A DNA stretch of 6,883 nt from an uncultured Eubacterium sp. (GCA_905193765.1 CAJJPZ010000116.1:1-6883), one strand, 5' to 3'. Positions 1 to 6,061 are shown, counted from the stretch's first letter. The notes: generated by a model from the letters alone, not told the origin. Program-made: numbers and translations.

Positions 1-371
1 TTTGACCATCCGTCAGGTATGACGTCTTCGATTCCTTCTGCTTTCAGATATTCCTCGATAAGTTTGTCCGCCCTGAATCTTGCTTTGCAGGCCTTGCAGT
101 CTATCAGCGGATCCGAAAATCCTCCCACATGACCTGAAGCCACCCATGTCTGCGGATTCATGAGTATGGCTGCATCCAGTCCGACATTGTACTTTGATTC
201 CTGTACGAACTTTTTCCACCATGCTTTTTTGACATTGTTCTTGAGTTCCACACCAAGCGGTCCGTAATCCCATGTATTAGCCAGTCCGCCGTATATCTCG
301 GAACCCGGGAATATGAATCCGCGGTTCTTGGCAAGGGCTGTAATCTTATCCATCGTCACTTCTCTGCTCAT
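1..371 (-). CDS. glyS: Glycine--tRNA ligase, single-chain (alpha2) type, N-terminal 123 residues; gene runs off the window
   Basis: Class II aminoacyl-tRNA synthetase that charges tRNA-Gly with glycine in the cytoplasm. Only the N-terminal 123 codons are inside the window; the reading frame is open to base 1. Recognisable family blocks are the start of the catalytic core with [14 protein letters not shown] (residues 27-40), the motif-1 helix with KKAWWKKFV (48-56), the block [18 protein letters not shown] (71-88), and the Cys-pair block [18 protein letters not shown] (91-108). These belong to the single-polypeptide GlyRS family (as in Staphylococcus and Clostridium), not the alpha2beta2 GlyQ/GlyS enzyme. 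The ATG at 371 has GGAG seven bases upstream; an in-frame ATG (residue 7) is a less likely start. It follows the DUF4342 gene by 72 bases, a gap too short for a full T-box leader. Identification is firm; the C-terminal anticodon-binding domain cannot be checked. Confidence 0.96.
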   Translation of the reverse strand, partial: MSREVTMDKITALAKNRGFIFPGSEIYGGLANTWDYGPLGVELKNNVKKAWWKKFVQESKYNVGLDAAILMNPQTWVASGHVGGFSDPLIDCKACKARFRADKLIEEYLKAEGIEDVIPDGWS

Positions 372-390
372 ATTAATTCTCCATTGTTTT

Positions 391-396
391 ATTATA
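391..396 (-). promoter_or_regulatory. Possible -10 box (TATAAT) upstream of glyS
   Basis: A perfect TATAAT lies 19 bases upstream of the glyS ATG in an A+T-rich stretch. Hexamers 16-18 bases further upstream do not resemble TTGACA, and there is no TG extension, so this may be chance in A+T-rich DNA. If active, it would give glyS a leader of only about a dozen bases and allow expression independent of the upstream run. Confidence 0.2.
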
Positions 397-399
397 TTT

Positions 400-445
400 A
401 AAGCACAGGAAATACCGATCGCGATATTTCCTGATAATGCACTTT
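400..445 (-). terminator. Hairpin just after the DUF4342 stop codon; weak terminator or mRNA-processing stem
   Basis: The core is a perfect 9-bp inverted repeat, CAGGAAATA at 406-414 against TATTTCCTG at 425-433, around a 10-base loop. Reading outward, GCA/TGC (403-405 with 438-440) and AAA/TTT (400-402 with 443-445) could extend it past small bulges; the outer arm touches the DUF4342 stop codon. On the minus strand the stem is followed by TGCTTTAAATATAA, which lacks a real U-run, so efficient intrinsic termination is doubtful. It could be a partial terminator, a 3'-end stabilising stem for the phoH-to-DUF4342 message, or an attenuator before glyS. The stem is seen directly; its role is inferred. 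Confidence 0.4.
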
Positions 446-1163
446 ATTCCTGCTCTTTGTCAGCGTCTTCTTTCTCACCGGCAGTTTCTTCCCCGCAGGC
501 GTCGGCTGCCTGAGCTTCATCTTCGATCTTCACCTCAACGTCGTCAACGATTTCCGCGTCTTCAAAACATTCTGTGAAATCGAGATCTTCTTCATCTTCG
601 TTCTTCTTCATTTTTTCAACGGCTTCACCGGCTTTTTCTCTGCCTTTCTGATAGAGGTCAGCGCCTTTCTCTTTTCCCTTCTGGTAAAGATCTGCACCTT
701 TTTCCTTCATTTCTCCGGCAACGGTGCTGCCTTTTTCCACTACAGTCCCCATAGCGTCTGTCACAGCGTCGCTCACATCGATTATAGTGCCGTCATCCTT
801 GATCACTTCTATCGTACACTTGAAACCGAATGCGGCAACTACAGCAACTACCGAAGCGATAGGCGCTATAACGAGACCGACTATACCTGCATTCACCGGA
901 ACGTTCAGTATAAGTTCGTCATCTCTCTTCACCTGGATCTTTGCAACATTGCCCTTCTTGATAAGATCTTTGAGACTTGAGAAAAGAGCTTCTCCTTTTT
1001 TGCCGAAACCTCTTTTCTTTTCTCCGGCGTTGATAGTTTCCTCGATCGAGATTATGGCATCGACCACACTTCCTTCAGCTTCTTCAAGCGCTGCTTTGGC
1101 TTCTGCATAAGTCACACCTGTTCTGTCTTTCACCAGTTCTATCTTTTCTAAAGTAATTTCCAT
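444..1163 (-). CDS. DUF4342 domain protein with EF-Ts/UBA-like N-terminus and acidic C-terminal tail; function unknown
   Basis: A 239-residue protein whose role I cannot name. Residues about 5-42 (VKDRTGVTYAEAKAALEEA and following) resemble the three-helix UBA-like/TS-N domain at the N-terminus of elongation factor Ts. Residues 54-120 fit the DUF4342 pattern: a basic linker, the KIQVKR/LNVPV strands (75-91) and a hydrophobic stretch, residues 92-113, able to span or lie on a membrane. Residues 121-150 form a small polar region. Then come two perfect copies of KEKGADLYQKG (153-163, 164-174) and a decayed third unit, predicted amphipathic helix. Residues 188-239 are strikingly rich in Asp and Glu and probably disordered. 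The start is secure: AGGAGGT sits five bases before the ATG. It follows recO by 22 bases, so it is very probably co-transcribed with the phoH run. Domain assignment is by eye, moderately sure; any role in translation or at the membrane is speculation. Confidence 0.85.
   Translation of the reverse strand: MEITLEKIELVKDRTGVTYAEAKAALEEAEGSVVDAIISIEETINAGEKKRGFGKKGEALFSSLKDLIKKGNVAKIQVKRDDELILNVPVNAGIVGLVIAPIASVVAVVAAFGFKCTIEVIKDDGTIIDVSDAVTDAMGTVVEKGSTVAGEMKEKGADLYQKGKEKGADLYQKGREKAGEAVEKMKKNEDEEDLDFTECFEDAEIVDDVEVKIEDEAQAADACGEETAGEKEDADKEQE
642..707 (-). repeat. Two tandem 33-bp units encoding the same 11 residues (KEKGADLYQKG) with different codons
   Basis: Within the DUF4342 gene, bases 707-675 and 674-642 encode identical 11-residue units. 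Nine of the eleven codon pairs differ, every change at the third position; only the AAA (third) and CAG (ninth) codons are shared. A decayed third unit (REKAGEAVEKM) follows. The DNA copies are therefore no longer near-identical even though the protein copies are. Confidence 0.85.
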
Positions 1164-1168
1164 CTCTT

Positions 1169-1175
1169 ACCTCCT
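1169..1175 (-). promoter_or_regulatory. Strong ribosome binding site of the DUF4342 gene
   Basis: AGGAGGT, seven bases complementary to the 3' end of 16S rRNA, ends five bases before the ATG at 1163. It is among the strongest sites in the window and lies in the 22-base recO/DUF4342 gap, so a distal gene of the run may be translated better than recO, which has a TTG start. Confidence 0.8.
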
Positions 1176-1185
1176 GTCCTCTTCA

Positions 1186-1932
1186 TCAGATCATCTTTTC
1201 GCTCTTCAGATCCGATGTATCCAAATAATATGCCGCATATTCCCTTACTACAGTCTGCAGCAGCTTTCCGGTCTCTTCCTTAAGGGCCAGATTTTCAAGT
1301 TTTTTCAAAGAATTGACCTTAAAATATTTTAATATATCTACTATACCAAATTTAACATCATAAATCAACTTATGCTGGCTCGATTTTTGCAAGTTTTTCC
1401 AGCATTCTCTGCATATTATGCCGCCTTCCTCCACACAGAACCTGAATGGCTCTTTTTTTTCACCGCATATGGTACAGTGATCAAGTTCCGGCATCACTCC
1501 GCAGAAGCCCAGCGCCTTGGTCTGATACGCCAGCACAAGTGTGCCTATACCTCTGCTGCGGTTTTCAAGCAGCGAGAAAAAATCAAGCAGCAGGTCGAAC
1601 AGCCCGGGAGCCTGCATTTCTTCAGAAAGTATCTTCTCTGTAAACTCGAGAACATAAGCCCCGTTCATATATTTATCGACATCCTCGCCTATCCGGTAAT
1701 AGCTTTTAAGGACTTCCGCGCTGTTTATGTTGTAGCTTTCGCGGTTTTTATACAGCTCGTATCTGCCGTATGTGAACGGCCGCAGCGCCAGGGAGCTCCT
1801 GCTCCTGCCCTTCTCTCCTATACTGGTGCCTGCGCTTATCTTCCCGTACTTTCTTGAAAAAAGAAGTATCATCCGCCTGTTGTACGATGTCTTTATCTGC
1901 TTCAGAACGATACCCTCTGTATCAGTCAGCAA
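1186..1932 (-). CDS. recO: DNA repair protein RecO
   Basis: RecO works with RecR (and RecF) to load RecA on SSB-coated single-stranded DNA during gap and break repair. The 248-residue length is normal. The N-terminal OB-fold begins with TDTEGIVLKQIK (residues 3-14) and continues through FSRKYGKISAG (25-35); the rest is the helical RecO_C domain. A four-cysteine zinc-binding site is complete: C153 and C156 (HCTICG) with C174 and C177 (CRECW), as in many Gram-positive RecO proteins. The start codon is TTG at 1932. The in-frame ATG nine bases further upstream is cut off by a TAG, so TTG (or the next codon, CTG) is the earliest possible start, and it matches the family's MLT-EGIVL beginning. The ribosome site AAAGGA is 11 bases away, rather far, suggesting weak initiation. 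The gene begins 33 bases after era ends. Confidence 0.95.
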   Translation of the reverse strand: MLTDTEGIVLKQIKTSYNRRMILLFSRKYGKISAGTSIGEKGRSRSSLALRPFTYGRYELYKNRESYNINSAEVLKSYYRIGEDVDKYMNGAYVLEFTEKILSEEMQAPGLFDLLLDFFSLLENRSRGIGTLVLAYQTKALGFCGVMPELDHCTICGEKKEPFRFCVEEGGIICRECWKNLQKSSQHKLIYDVKFGIVDILKYFKVNSLKKLENLALKEETGKLLQTVVREYAAYYLDTSDLKSEKMI

Positions 1933-1965
1933 CTGCTATACCATCCTTTCATGCCTGCAGCTCCG

Positions 1966-2865
1966 TCATTCCTTGTATCCGAAATTAGAAAGAGCTATAT
2001 CGCTGTCCCTCCAGTTTTCTTTTACTTTGACCCACAGTTCCAGATATACCTTCGTGCCCAGAAGCGCCTCTATCTCTTCTCTTGCGCTTTTGCCTATGCC
2101 TTTGAGCTTCCTGCCGCCCTTGCCTATTATCATACCTTTATGGGACTTCTTTTCACAGTAGATGACAGCATTTATCCTGGTTATGTTTTTCTCTTCTCTG
2201 TACTGTTCTATCTCAACTGCCACACCGTGAGGGACCTCATCCTGCAGATACAGCAGTATCTTCTCCCTTATGATTTCGCTCACGATGAAGCGCTCCGGAT
2301 TTTCGGTTATCATGTCGTCCGGGAAATACATAGGTCCATCTTCCATGAAGTCCGCAGCAGCGGCTATGACATCGCCGACATTCGTGCCTTCTTTTGCCGA
2401 TACTCCCAGGATCTTTTCGAATATACCTGTCTGATCATATTCATTGTATATCTCTGCAAAATCATCGGGTCCGAGCTTGTCTATCTTGTTTATGACAAGG
2501 ATCTTCGGCGTAGTCACATTATCCAGCAGGTCCACGATATATCTGTCTCCCGGTCCTGCGGACATCTTGTCGTCCACGATGAATATGATGGCGTCCACTT
2601 CATTGAAAGTCCCGGTCGCAGCATCTGTCATGAACTCTCCCAGTTTGTTCCTCGGCTTGTGTATCCCCGGGGTATCGATGAACACCATCTGCATGTCATC
2701 TTCGCCTTCAGCTTCAGCATAATGAGTATATATGCCTCTTATGGTATTTCTTGTTGTCTGCGGCTTGTCCGTTGTTATAGCGATCTTTTCACCCAGTATG
2801 GCATTGAGGAGCGTCGACTTGCCGACATTCGGCCTTCCCACGATACCTACGAATCCTGTTTTCAT
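1966..2865 (-). CDS. era: GTPase Era (30S ribosome assembly)
   Basis: Essential GTPase that binds the 3' end of 16S rRNA and helps mature the 30S subunit. The 299-residue product has all GTPase motifs: G1 GRPNVGKS (10-17), the switch I region with TTRNTIRG (37-44), G3 DTPG (64-67), G4 NKID (126-129) and G5 SAK (156-158). The C-terminal KH RNA-binding domain carries GMIIGKGG (244-251). Compared with the B. subtilis protein there is a short acidic insertion (about residues 50-57) between the switch I strand and G3. An ATG at 2889 would add eight residues and overlap the cdd stop, but it has no good ribosome site; the ATG at 2865 has GGGAGGTG five bases upstream and gives the normal N-terminus (MKTGFVGIVGRPN). 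The neighbours phoH and ybeY are also RNA/ribosome genes, a conserved association. Confidence 0.97.
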   Translation of the reverse strand: MKTGFVGIVGRPNVGKSTLLNAILGEKIAITTDKPQTTRNTIRGIYTHYAEAEGEDDMQMVFIDTPGIHKPRNKLGEFMTDAATGTFNEVDAIIFIVDDKMSAGPGDRYIVDLLDNVTTPKILVINKIDKLGPDDFAEIYNEYDQTGIFEKILGVSAKEGTNVGDVIAAAADFMEDGPMYFPDDMITENPERFIVSEIIREKILLYLQDEVPHGVAVEIEQYREEKNITRINAVIYCEKKSHKGMIIGKGGRKLKGIGKSAREEIEALLGTKVYLELWVKVKENWRDSDIALSNFGYKE

Positions 2866-2870
2866 ATGCA

Positions 2871-2878
2871 CACCTCCC
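2871..2878 (-). promoter_or_regulatory. Ribosome binding site that fixes the era start
   Basis: GGGAGGTG ends five bases before the ATG at 2865. The alternative ATG at 2889, which overlaps the cdd stop codon, has no comparable site, so this decides in favour of the shorter 299-residue Era. Confidence 0.75.
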
Positions 2879-2885
2879 GTCTGCA

Positions 2886-3281
2886 TCATAACCTGAATCC
2901 TGACGGAAACAGTTCTTCAAGAGTCCTTATGCTGAGATGTTCAACGTCAGGACCTGTTATTATCTTTATATCCGGCGCGAATTCATACATGAACTGCCTG
3001 CATATGCCGCAGGGTACAGATTCTTTACCGCGCACGGTCACCGCAATAGCTGTAAAATCACGTTCGCCTTCCGAAACAGCTTTCACAAAAGCTGTCCGTT
3101 CGGCACATATAGTGGCTCCGAAAGATGAGTTCTCTATATTCACACCTGTATATACCCTGCCATTTCCGGCAAGGAGCGCTGCACCTACCCTGAATCCAGA
3201 ATACGGTGCATATGCATTGTCCGAGATTCTTTCAGCAGTTTCATACAGCTCGGCTGCTTTATGCATATCCAGTTCCATCAT
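2886..3281 (-). CDS. cdd: Cytidine deaminase
   Basis: Homotetrameric zinc enzyme that hydrolytically deaminates cytidine and deoxycytidine to uridine and deoxyuridine in pyrimidine salvage. The 131-residue length fits the small tetrameric class. Visible motifs are the substrate-binding NIEN (48-51), the catalytic C59-A60-E61 with zinc ligand Cys59 and proton-shuttling Glu61, and P-C91-G-I-C94 giving the other two zinc ligands; the three-cysteine site is the B. subtilis type. Near the start the sequence is GTG-ATG-ATG; AGAGGTGA lies just upstream. I take the ATG at 3281, which overlaps the last base of the ybeY stop, but 3278 is nearly as good and the GTG at 3284 cannot be excluded. In B. subtilis dgkA separates ybeY and cdd; here they touch. 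Translational coupling with ybeY is likely. Confidence 0.96.
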   Translation of the reverse strand: MMELDMHKAAELYETAERISDNAYAPYSGFRVGAALLAGNGRVYTGVNIENSSFGATICAERTAFVKAVSEGERDFTAIAVTVRGKESVPCGICRQFMYEFAPDIKIITGPDVEHLSIRTLEELFPSGFRL

Positions 3282-3760
3282 CACTCACCTCTTTCCAGAT
3301 CGAGGATGGACATGATTTCTTCCTCCCGCGCTCTCATTTCCTTTTTATCTTCATCAGTCATATGGTCGTATCCGAGAAGATGACAGACACTATGCACGAA
3401 GAGATACACAAGCTCGCGCTTTTCGGAATGCCCGTATTCCTCTGCCTGCCGCCTTGCCTGCTCAAGACATATCACCACATCTCCGAGGAGTATATCCTCG
3501 TCACATGCGGTGTCATCATCGGCTGTCTCCAGTTCATTGAAGTCCTCTATCATCGGGAACGACAGAACGTCGGTACACCTGTCCACATTCCTGTAATTCC
3601 TGTTCAGCTCTCTGATCTCATCTCCTGACACGAAAGTCAGACTTATTTCCATATTATCAGGCGAAAAGCCTTCCTTTTCCACACACAGCTCCGCAGCTTC
3701 CCCGAAGATCTCCAGGAACTCCGGGCCTTCAGCTGTTTCATCATTGTATATGATATTCAT
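3281..3760 (-). CDS. ybeY: Endoribonuclease YbeY (rRNA maturation factor)
   Basis: Single-strand-specific metal-dependent endoribonuclease that takes part in 16S rRNA 3'-end maturation and ribosome quality control. The 159-residue protein has the UPF0054 signature: the ELNRNYRNVDRCTDVLSFP block (residues 51-69), LGDVVIC (92-98), and the zinc motif H123-x3-H127-x5-H133 within HSVCHLLGYDH. Between LSFP and LGDVV lies an acidic stretch (about 72-90) of the kind seen in other Clostridia but longer than in some relatives. The ATG at 3760 comes six bases after the phoH stop, with ribosome-site candidates GAGGAA (very close) and AGGGAGGA (10 bases away) inside the phoH end, so coupling to phoH is likely. 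The gene ends by sharing one base with the cdd start. The usual pgpH/yqfF gene between phoH and ybeY is missing. Confidence 0.97.
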   Translation of the reverse strand: MNIIYNDETAEGPEFLEIFGEAAELCVEKEGFSPDNMEISLTFVSGDEIRELNRNYRNVDRCTDVLSFPMIEDFNELETADDDTACDEDILLGDVVICLEQARRQAEEYGHSEKRELVYLFVHSVCHLLGYDHMTDEDKKEMRAREEEIMSILDLERGE

Positions 3761-3766
3761 AATTCC

Positions 3767-4765
3767 TCAATCCTCCCTGGGCGGATGTGCTCTGTAGAAA
3801 GCATCATATGCGCTTATGACTTTCTTGACGAGCTGATGTCGCACGACATCCATCTCCTTCATATAGCAGAAACCTATTTCATTTATACCCTTCAGCACCT
3901 TAGATGCTTCGATGAGCCCGGAACGTTTGCCACGGGGCAGATCGATCTGTGTCACATCTCCGGTGACCACCACCTTCGATCCGAACCCCATCCTGGTCAG
4001 GAACATTTTCATCTGTTCAGGCGTCGTGTTCTGCGCTTCGTCAAGTATTATAAACGAATTATCGAGAGTACGCCCTCTCATATACGCCAGCGGCACGACC
4101 TCTATAGCTTCTTTTTCCTTGAGTCTCAGCGCACTCTCACGTCCCAGCACATCGTACAGCGCGTCATACAGGGGCCTAAGGTAAGGATCCACCTTTTCCT
4201 GAAGATCTCCCGGCAGGAATCCAAGACGCTCGCCGGCCTCCACCGCGGGCCTTGCCAGTATTATCTTCTGGACTTCCTTGTTCTTGAATGCATTCACAGC
4301 CATAGCGACCGCTATATACGTTTTTCCTGTTCCTGCAGGGCCTATGCCGAATACAATGTCCTTTTTCTTTATGCTGTCCACATACCGCTTCTGTCCCAGC
4401 GTTTTCGCCTTTAACGGCCTGCCTTCGTGGGTGAAGCATATTATGTCTCTTCCAACATCCTGCTTCTCATATGAAATACCCTCATCACTGAGTTCTGCGA
4501 TATACCCTATTTTCTGTTCGTCCAATTTTTCTCCTTTTTCCAGAACGCTCATCATCTCACTCAGCAGTTTTTCCGCTTCACCGACATGTTCTCCCTTGAG
4601 TATGAGATCTCCATCCCGCTGTATTATATCCACCTTGAGATTGTTCTCTATTATTTTAAGATTTTTGTCAAAACTGCCGAAGAGCTCGCCTCTGTCTATA
4701 TCATCACTGACAGATACTCTCACCATATGCTCCCGGCTGTTCGTTTCCCTGGTCAGATTTTCCAA
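3767..4765 (-). CDS. phoH: PhoH family ATPase
   Basis: Cytoplasmic P-loop ATPase of the PhoH (PhoH1) family, related to the ATPase half of superfamily 1 helicases; its physiological role is unsettled but its partnership with ybeY points to RNA metabolism. The 332 residues show an N-terminal substrate-binding-like domain (about 15-75), then the ATPase: Q125 (in TLGQKRYVDSI), Walker A GPAGTGKT (142-149), ARPAVEAGERLGFLPGDL (171-188), Walker B FIILDEAQN (238-246), the TGD motif (268-270) and the conserved DVVRH end block with Arg309. All key residues are present. The start is TTG at 4765, supported by AAGGAG seven bases upstream; an ATG at codon 14 (4726) with GGGAG close by is an alternative that would remove 13 residues. 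This is the first gene of the six-gene run, directly behind a candidate promoter. Confidence 0.96.
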   Translation of the reverse strand: MENLTRETNSREHMVRVSVSDDIDRGELFGSFDKNLKIIENNLKVDIIQRDGDLILKGEHVGEAEKLLSEMMSVLEKGEKLDEQKIGYIAELSDEGISYEKQDVGRDIICFTHEGRPLKAKTLGQKRYVDSIKKKDIVFGIGPAGTGKTYIAVAMAVNAFKNKEVQKIILARPAVEAGERLGFLPGDLQEKVDPYLRPLYDALYDVLGRESALRLKEKEAIEVVPLAYMRGRTLDNSFIILDEAQNTTPEQMKMFLTRMGFGSKVVVTGDVTQIDLPRGKRSGLIEASKVLKGINEIGFCYMKEMDVVRHQLVKKVISAYDAFYRAHPPRED

Positions 4766-4772
4766 ATATCGA

Positions 4773-4778
4773 CTCCTT
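4773..4778 (-). promoter_or_regulatory. Ribosome binding site supporting the TTG start of phoH
   Basis: AAGGAG followed by a seven-base spacer and TTG. Good spacing and a near-full match to the anti-Shine-Dalgarno sequence make the TTG at 4765 preferable to the internal ATG at 4726. Confidence 0.7.
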
Positions 4779-4787
4779 ACTGATGTT

Positions 4788-4832
4788 ATTATACTTTTCT
4801 TATATTATATTTTCTTGTATGTCAAAATTCAA
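4788..4832 (-). promoter_or_regulatory. Candidate sigma-A promoter region for the phoH run
   Basis: The 72-base yqfD/phoH gap is about 76% A+T. On the minus strand it contains TTGAAT (4832-4827), a 17-base spacer, then a perfect TATAAT (4809-4804), giving an expected transcript start near 4797 and a leader of about 30 bases. A perfect TTGACA (4825-4820) also lies in the gap but is 15 bases from the off-consensus TATAAG, and a second perfect TATAAT sits at 4793-4788 without a matching -35. No terminator hairpin is seen after yqfD, so read-through from the sporulation pair remains possible. The hexamers are seen; promoter activity is inferred. Confidence 0.65.
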
Positions 4833-4837
4833 ACCTT

Positions 4838-6061
4838 TTATTCATTGTGCCTGTTTTTTTCTTTCACCTTCAGCACTTTCTCCACCCCGATCTCCTCTAT
4901 CACCTCGGCGAAAACATATGCCCGTATCAGACCTGCGCTTTCAGTGTATTCTATGCTCATGTCTGTCACCCGCTCGCTGCCGCTGAGTTCACGCCTGAAA
5001 TGCTCCCTGGCTGATGCTTCCGCGTGCCTCTTTATCTTATCCATATCTGCAGGATACTCGGTCAGCTCCACTTCATGCACCACATATGTATATACCGAGA
5101 AAGGCACCGGCTTCACTATGTCCACTACCTTGTGCTTCTCTTTTACTGAAGCCCTGTATCTCATCCCATGCAGCCCCGTATCGAACTGCCTGTCTCCTGC
5201 TTTCACCATGATCCCGAAATACGATCTGCTCGTAGTCTGTTTTTTCCTGTTATACTTATCATAATACAATGTCAGATGCTCCGGCACCCTGGCCAGGACA
5301 CTCCCTTCAGCATGACTGTACATAGTGAAAAATTTATCTCCCTTGCTGTAGTCTGAACTCTGATACCTGTATTTCCCGCTTATCACCACGCTGCCTTTGT
5401 TGACGTAATCGCCTTTTTTTACCCGGGCGCTTCCATTCAGCGGATCCACCTTTTCGATGATACCAGATTTTGACGCGATGATGTCCACCGGCCTTTTATC
5501 CGAAGTACGTTTCTTTTCAATGAAATCATCACCTGACTCCGCAACGCTCACTTCCAGCATCCTGCCCCTTTCATGGAAGCTTACCCATGATAGCGTGGCA
5601 AACCTGCTGTACAGCAGCTGCCTGGCGTCGCTGTACTCCCCCTGTTTCTTCATTCCCTCGCGCACCCCCGCTTCACTGAGCGCACTGCGTATCTCTGCTT
5701 CAGGTATGCTGCCGTACCCGTCGATCCTTATCTCCGTGATGAACATGCTCTGATAAAAAATCAAGGCGCCCAGTAAAAAAGCGCCTGCAACAGTCACGAT
5801 ATTCTTTCTTATATAGCGCAGCACAGGTACCATTCCCCGTTCACCTACAACAGTGAGTCTGTACGAGTTTCCTGCCGCCTTTCTTATACGTTCTGTGTCT
5901 CCACCTTCCGATTCGAAGTATGATTCCAGTTGGCTGTGCCACCGGATATTCCTGAGAGCTATGCCGTTTCTGATACATCTGTTAAAAAAACCGGCATTAT
6001 CAGTCCCTTCGATCTTCATTTTCCTGGAATGTCTTAAAAAACCGAATCTCTTCGACTTCAC
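4838..6061 (-). CDS. yqfD: Sporulation protein YqfD
   Basis: YqfD is a membrane protein needed for normal endospore formation and is made in the mother cell under sigma-E in B. subtilis; its biochemical role is not established. In this 407-residue protein I see a cytoplasmic N-terminal domain (residues 4-85), one transmembrane segment (about 87-106), then an extracytoplasmic FtsQ/POTRA-like domain (ITEIRIDGYGSIPEAEIRSAL, 108-127, and on to 175) and a beta-rich region with IIASKSGIIEKV and VKKGDYVNKGSVVISG (195-229). A charged C-terminal region ends the protein. The GTG start at 6061 is chosen because the residues before Met15 (KRFGFLRHSRK) align with the N-terminus of other YqfD proteins; it makes a 62-base overlap with yqfC. 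An ATG at 6019 with AGGAAA just upstream is the alternative, giving a 20-base overlap and 393 residues. Confidence 0.92.
   Translation of the reverse strand: MKSKRFGFLRHSRKMKIEGTDNAGFFNRCIRNGIALRNIRWHSQLESYFESEGGDTERIRKAAGNSYRLTVVGERGMVPVLRYIRKNIVTVAGAFLLGALIFYQSMFITEIRIDGYGSIPEAEIRSALSEAGVREGMKKQGEYSDARQLLYSRFATLSWVSFHERGRMLEVSVAESGDDFIEKKRTSDKRPVDIIASKSGIIEKVDPLNGSARVKKGDYVNKGSVVISGKYRYQSSDYSKGDKFFTMYSHAEGSVLARVPEHLTLYYDKYNRKKQTTSRSYFGIMVKAGDRQFDTGLHGMRYRASVKEKHKVVDIVKPVPFSVYTYVVHEVELTEYPADMDKIKRHAEASAREHFRRELSGSERVTDMSIEYTESAGLIRAYVFAEVIEEIGVEKVLKVKEKNRHNE

Noticed and set aside
372..443. T-box riboswitch before glyS
   Set aside because: Only 72 bases separate the genes, the space is filled by one 9-bp hairpin, and no T-box consensus (TGGNACC-like) or specifier stem is visible.
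1990..2889. Longer Era beginning at the ATG overlapping the cdd stop
   Set aside because: The extra eight residues are not typical of Era and lack a ribosome site, whereas the ATG at 2865 has an excellent one.
1951..3315. A 454-codon open frame on the plus strand opposite era and cdd
   Set aside because: It is antisense to two unmistakable genes, has no recognisable domain, is rich in Ser, Tyr, His and Cys as expected from reverse-complemented coding sequence, and has no matching ribosome site or promoter that I can see.
4278..5264. A 328-codon open frame on the plus strand opposite phoH and yqfD
   Set aside because: It crosses the promoter gap and two genuine genes; the Ser/Leu/Phe-rich composition is typical of an antisense shadow.
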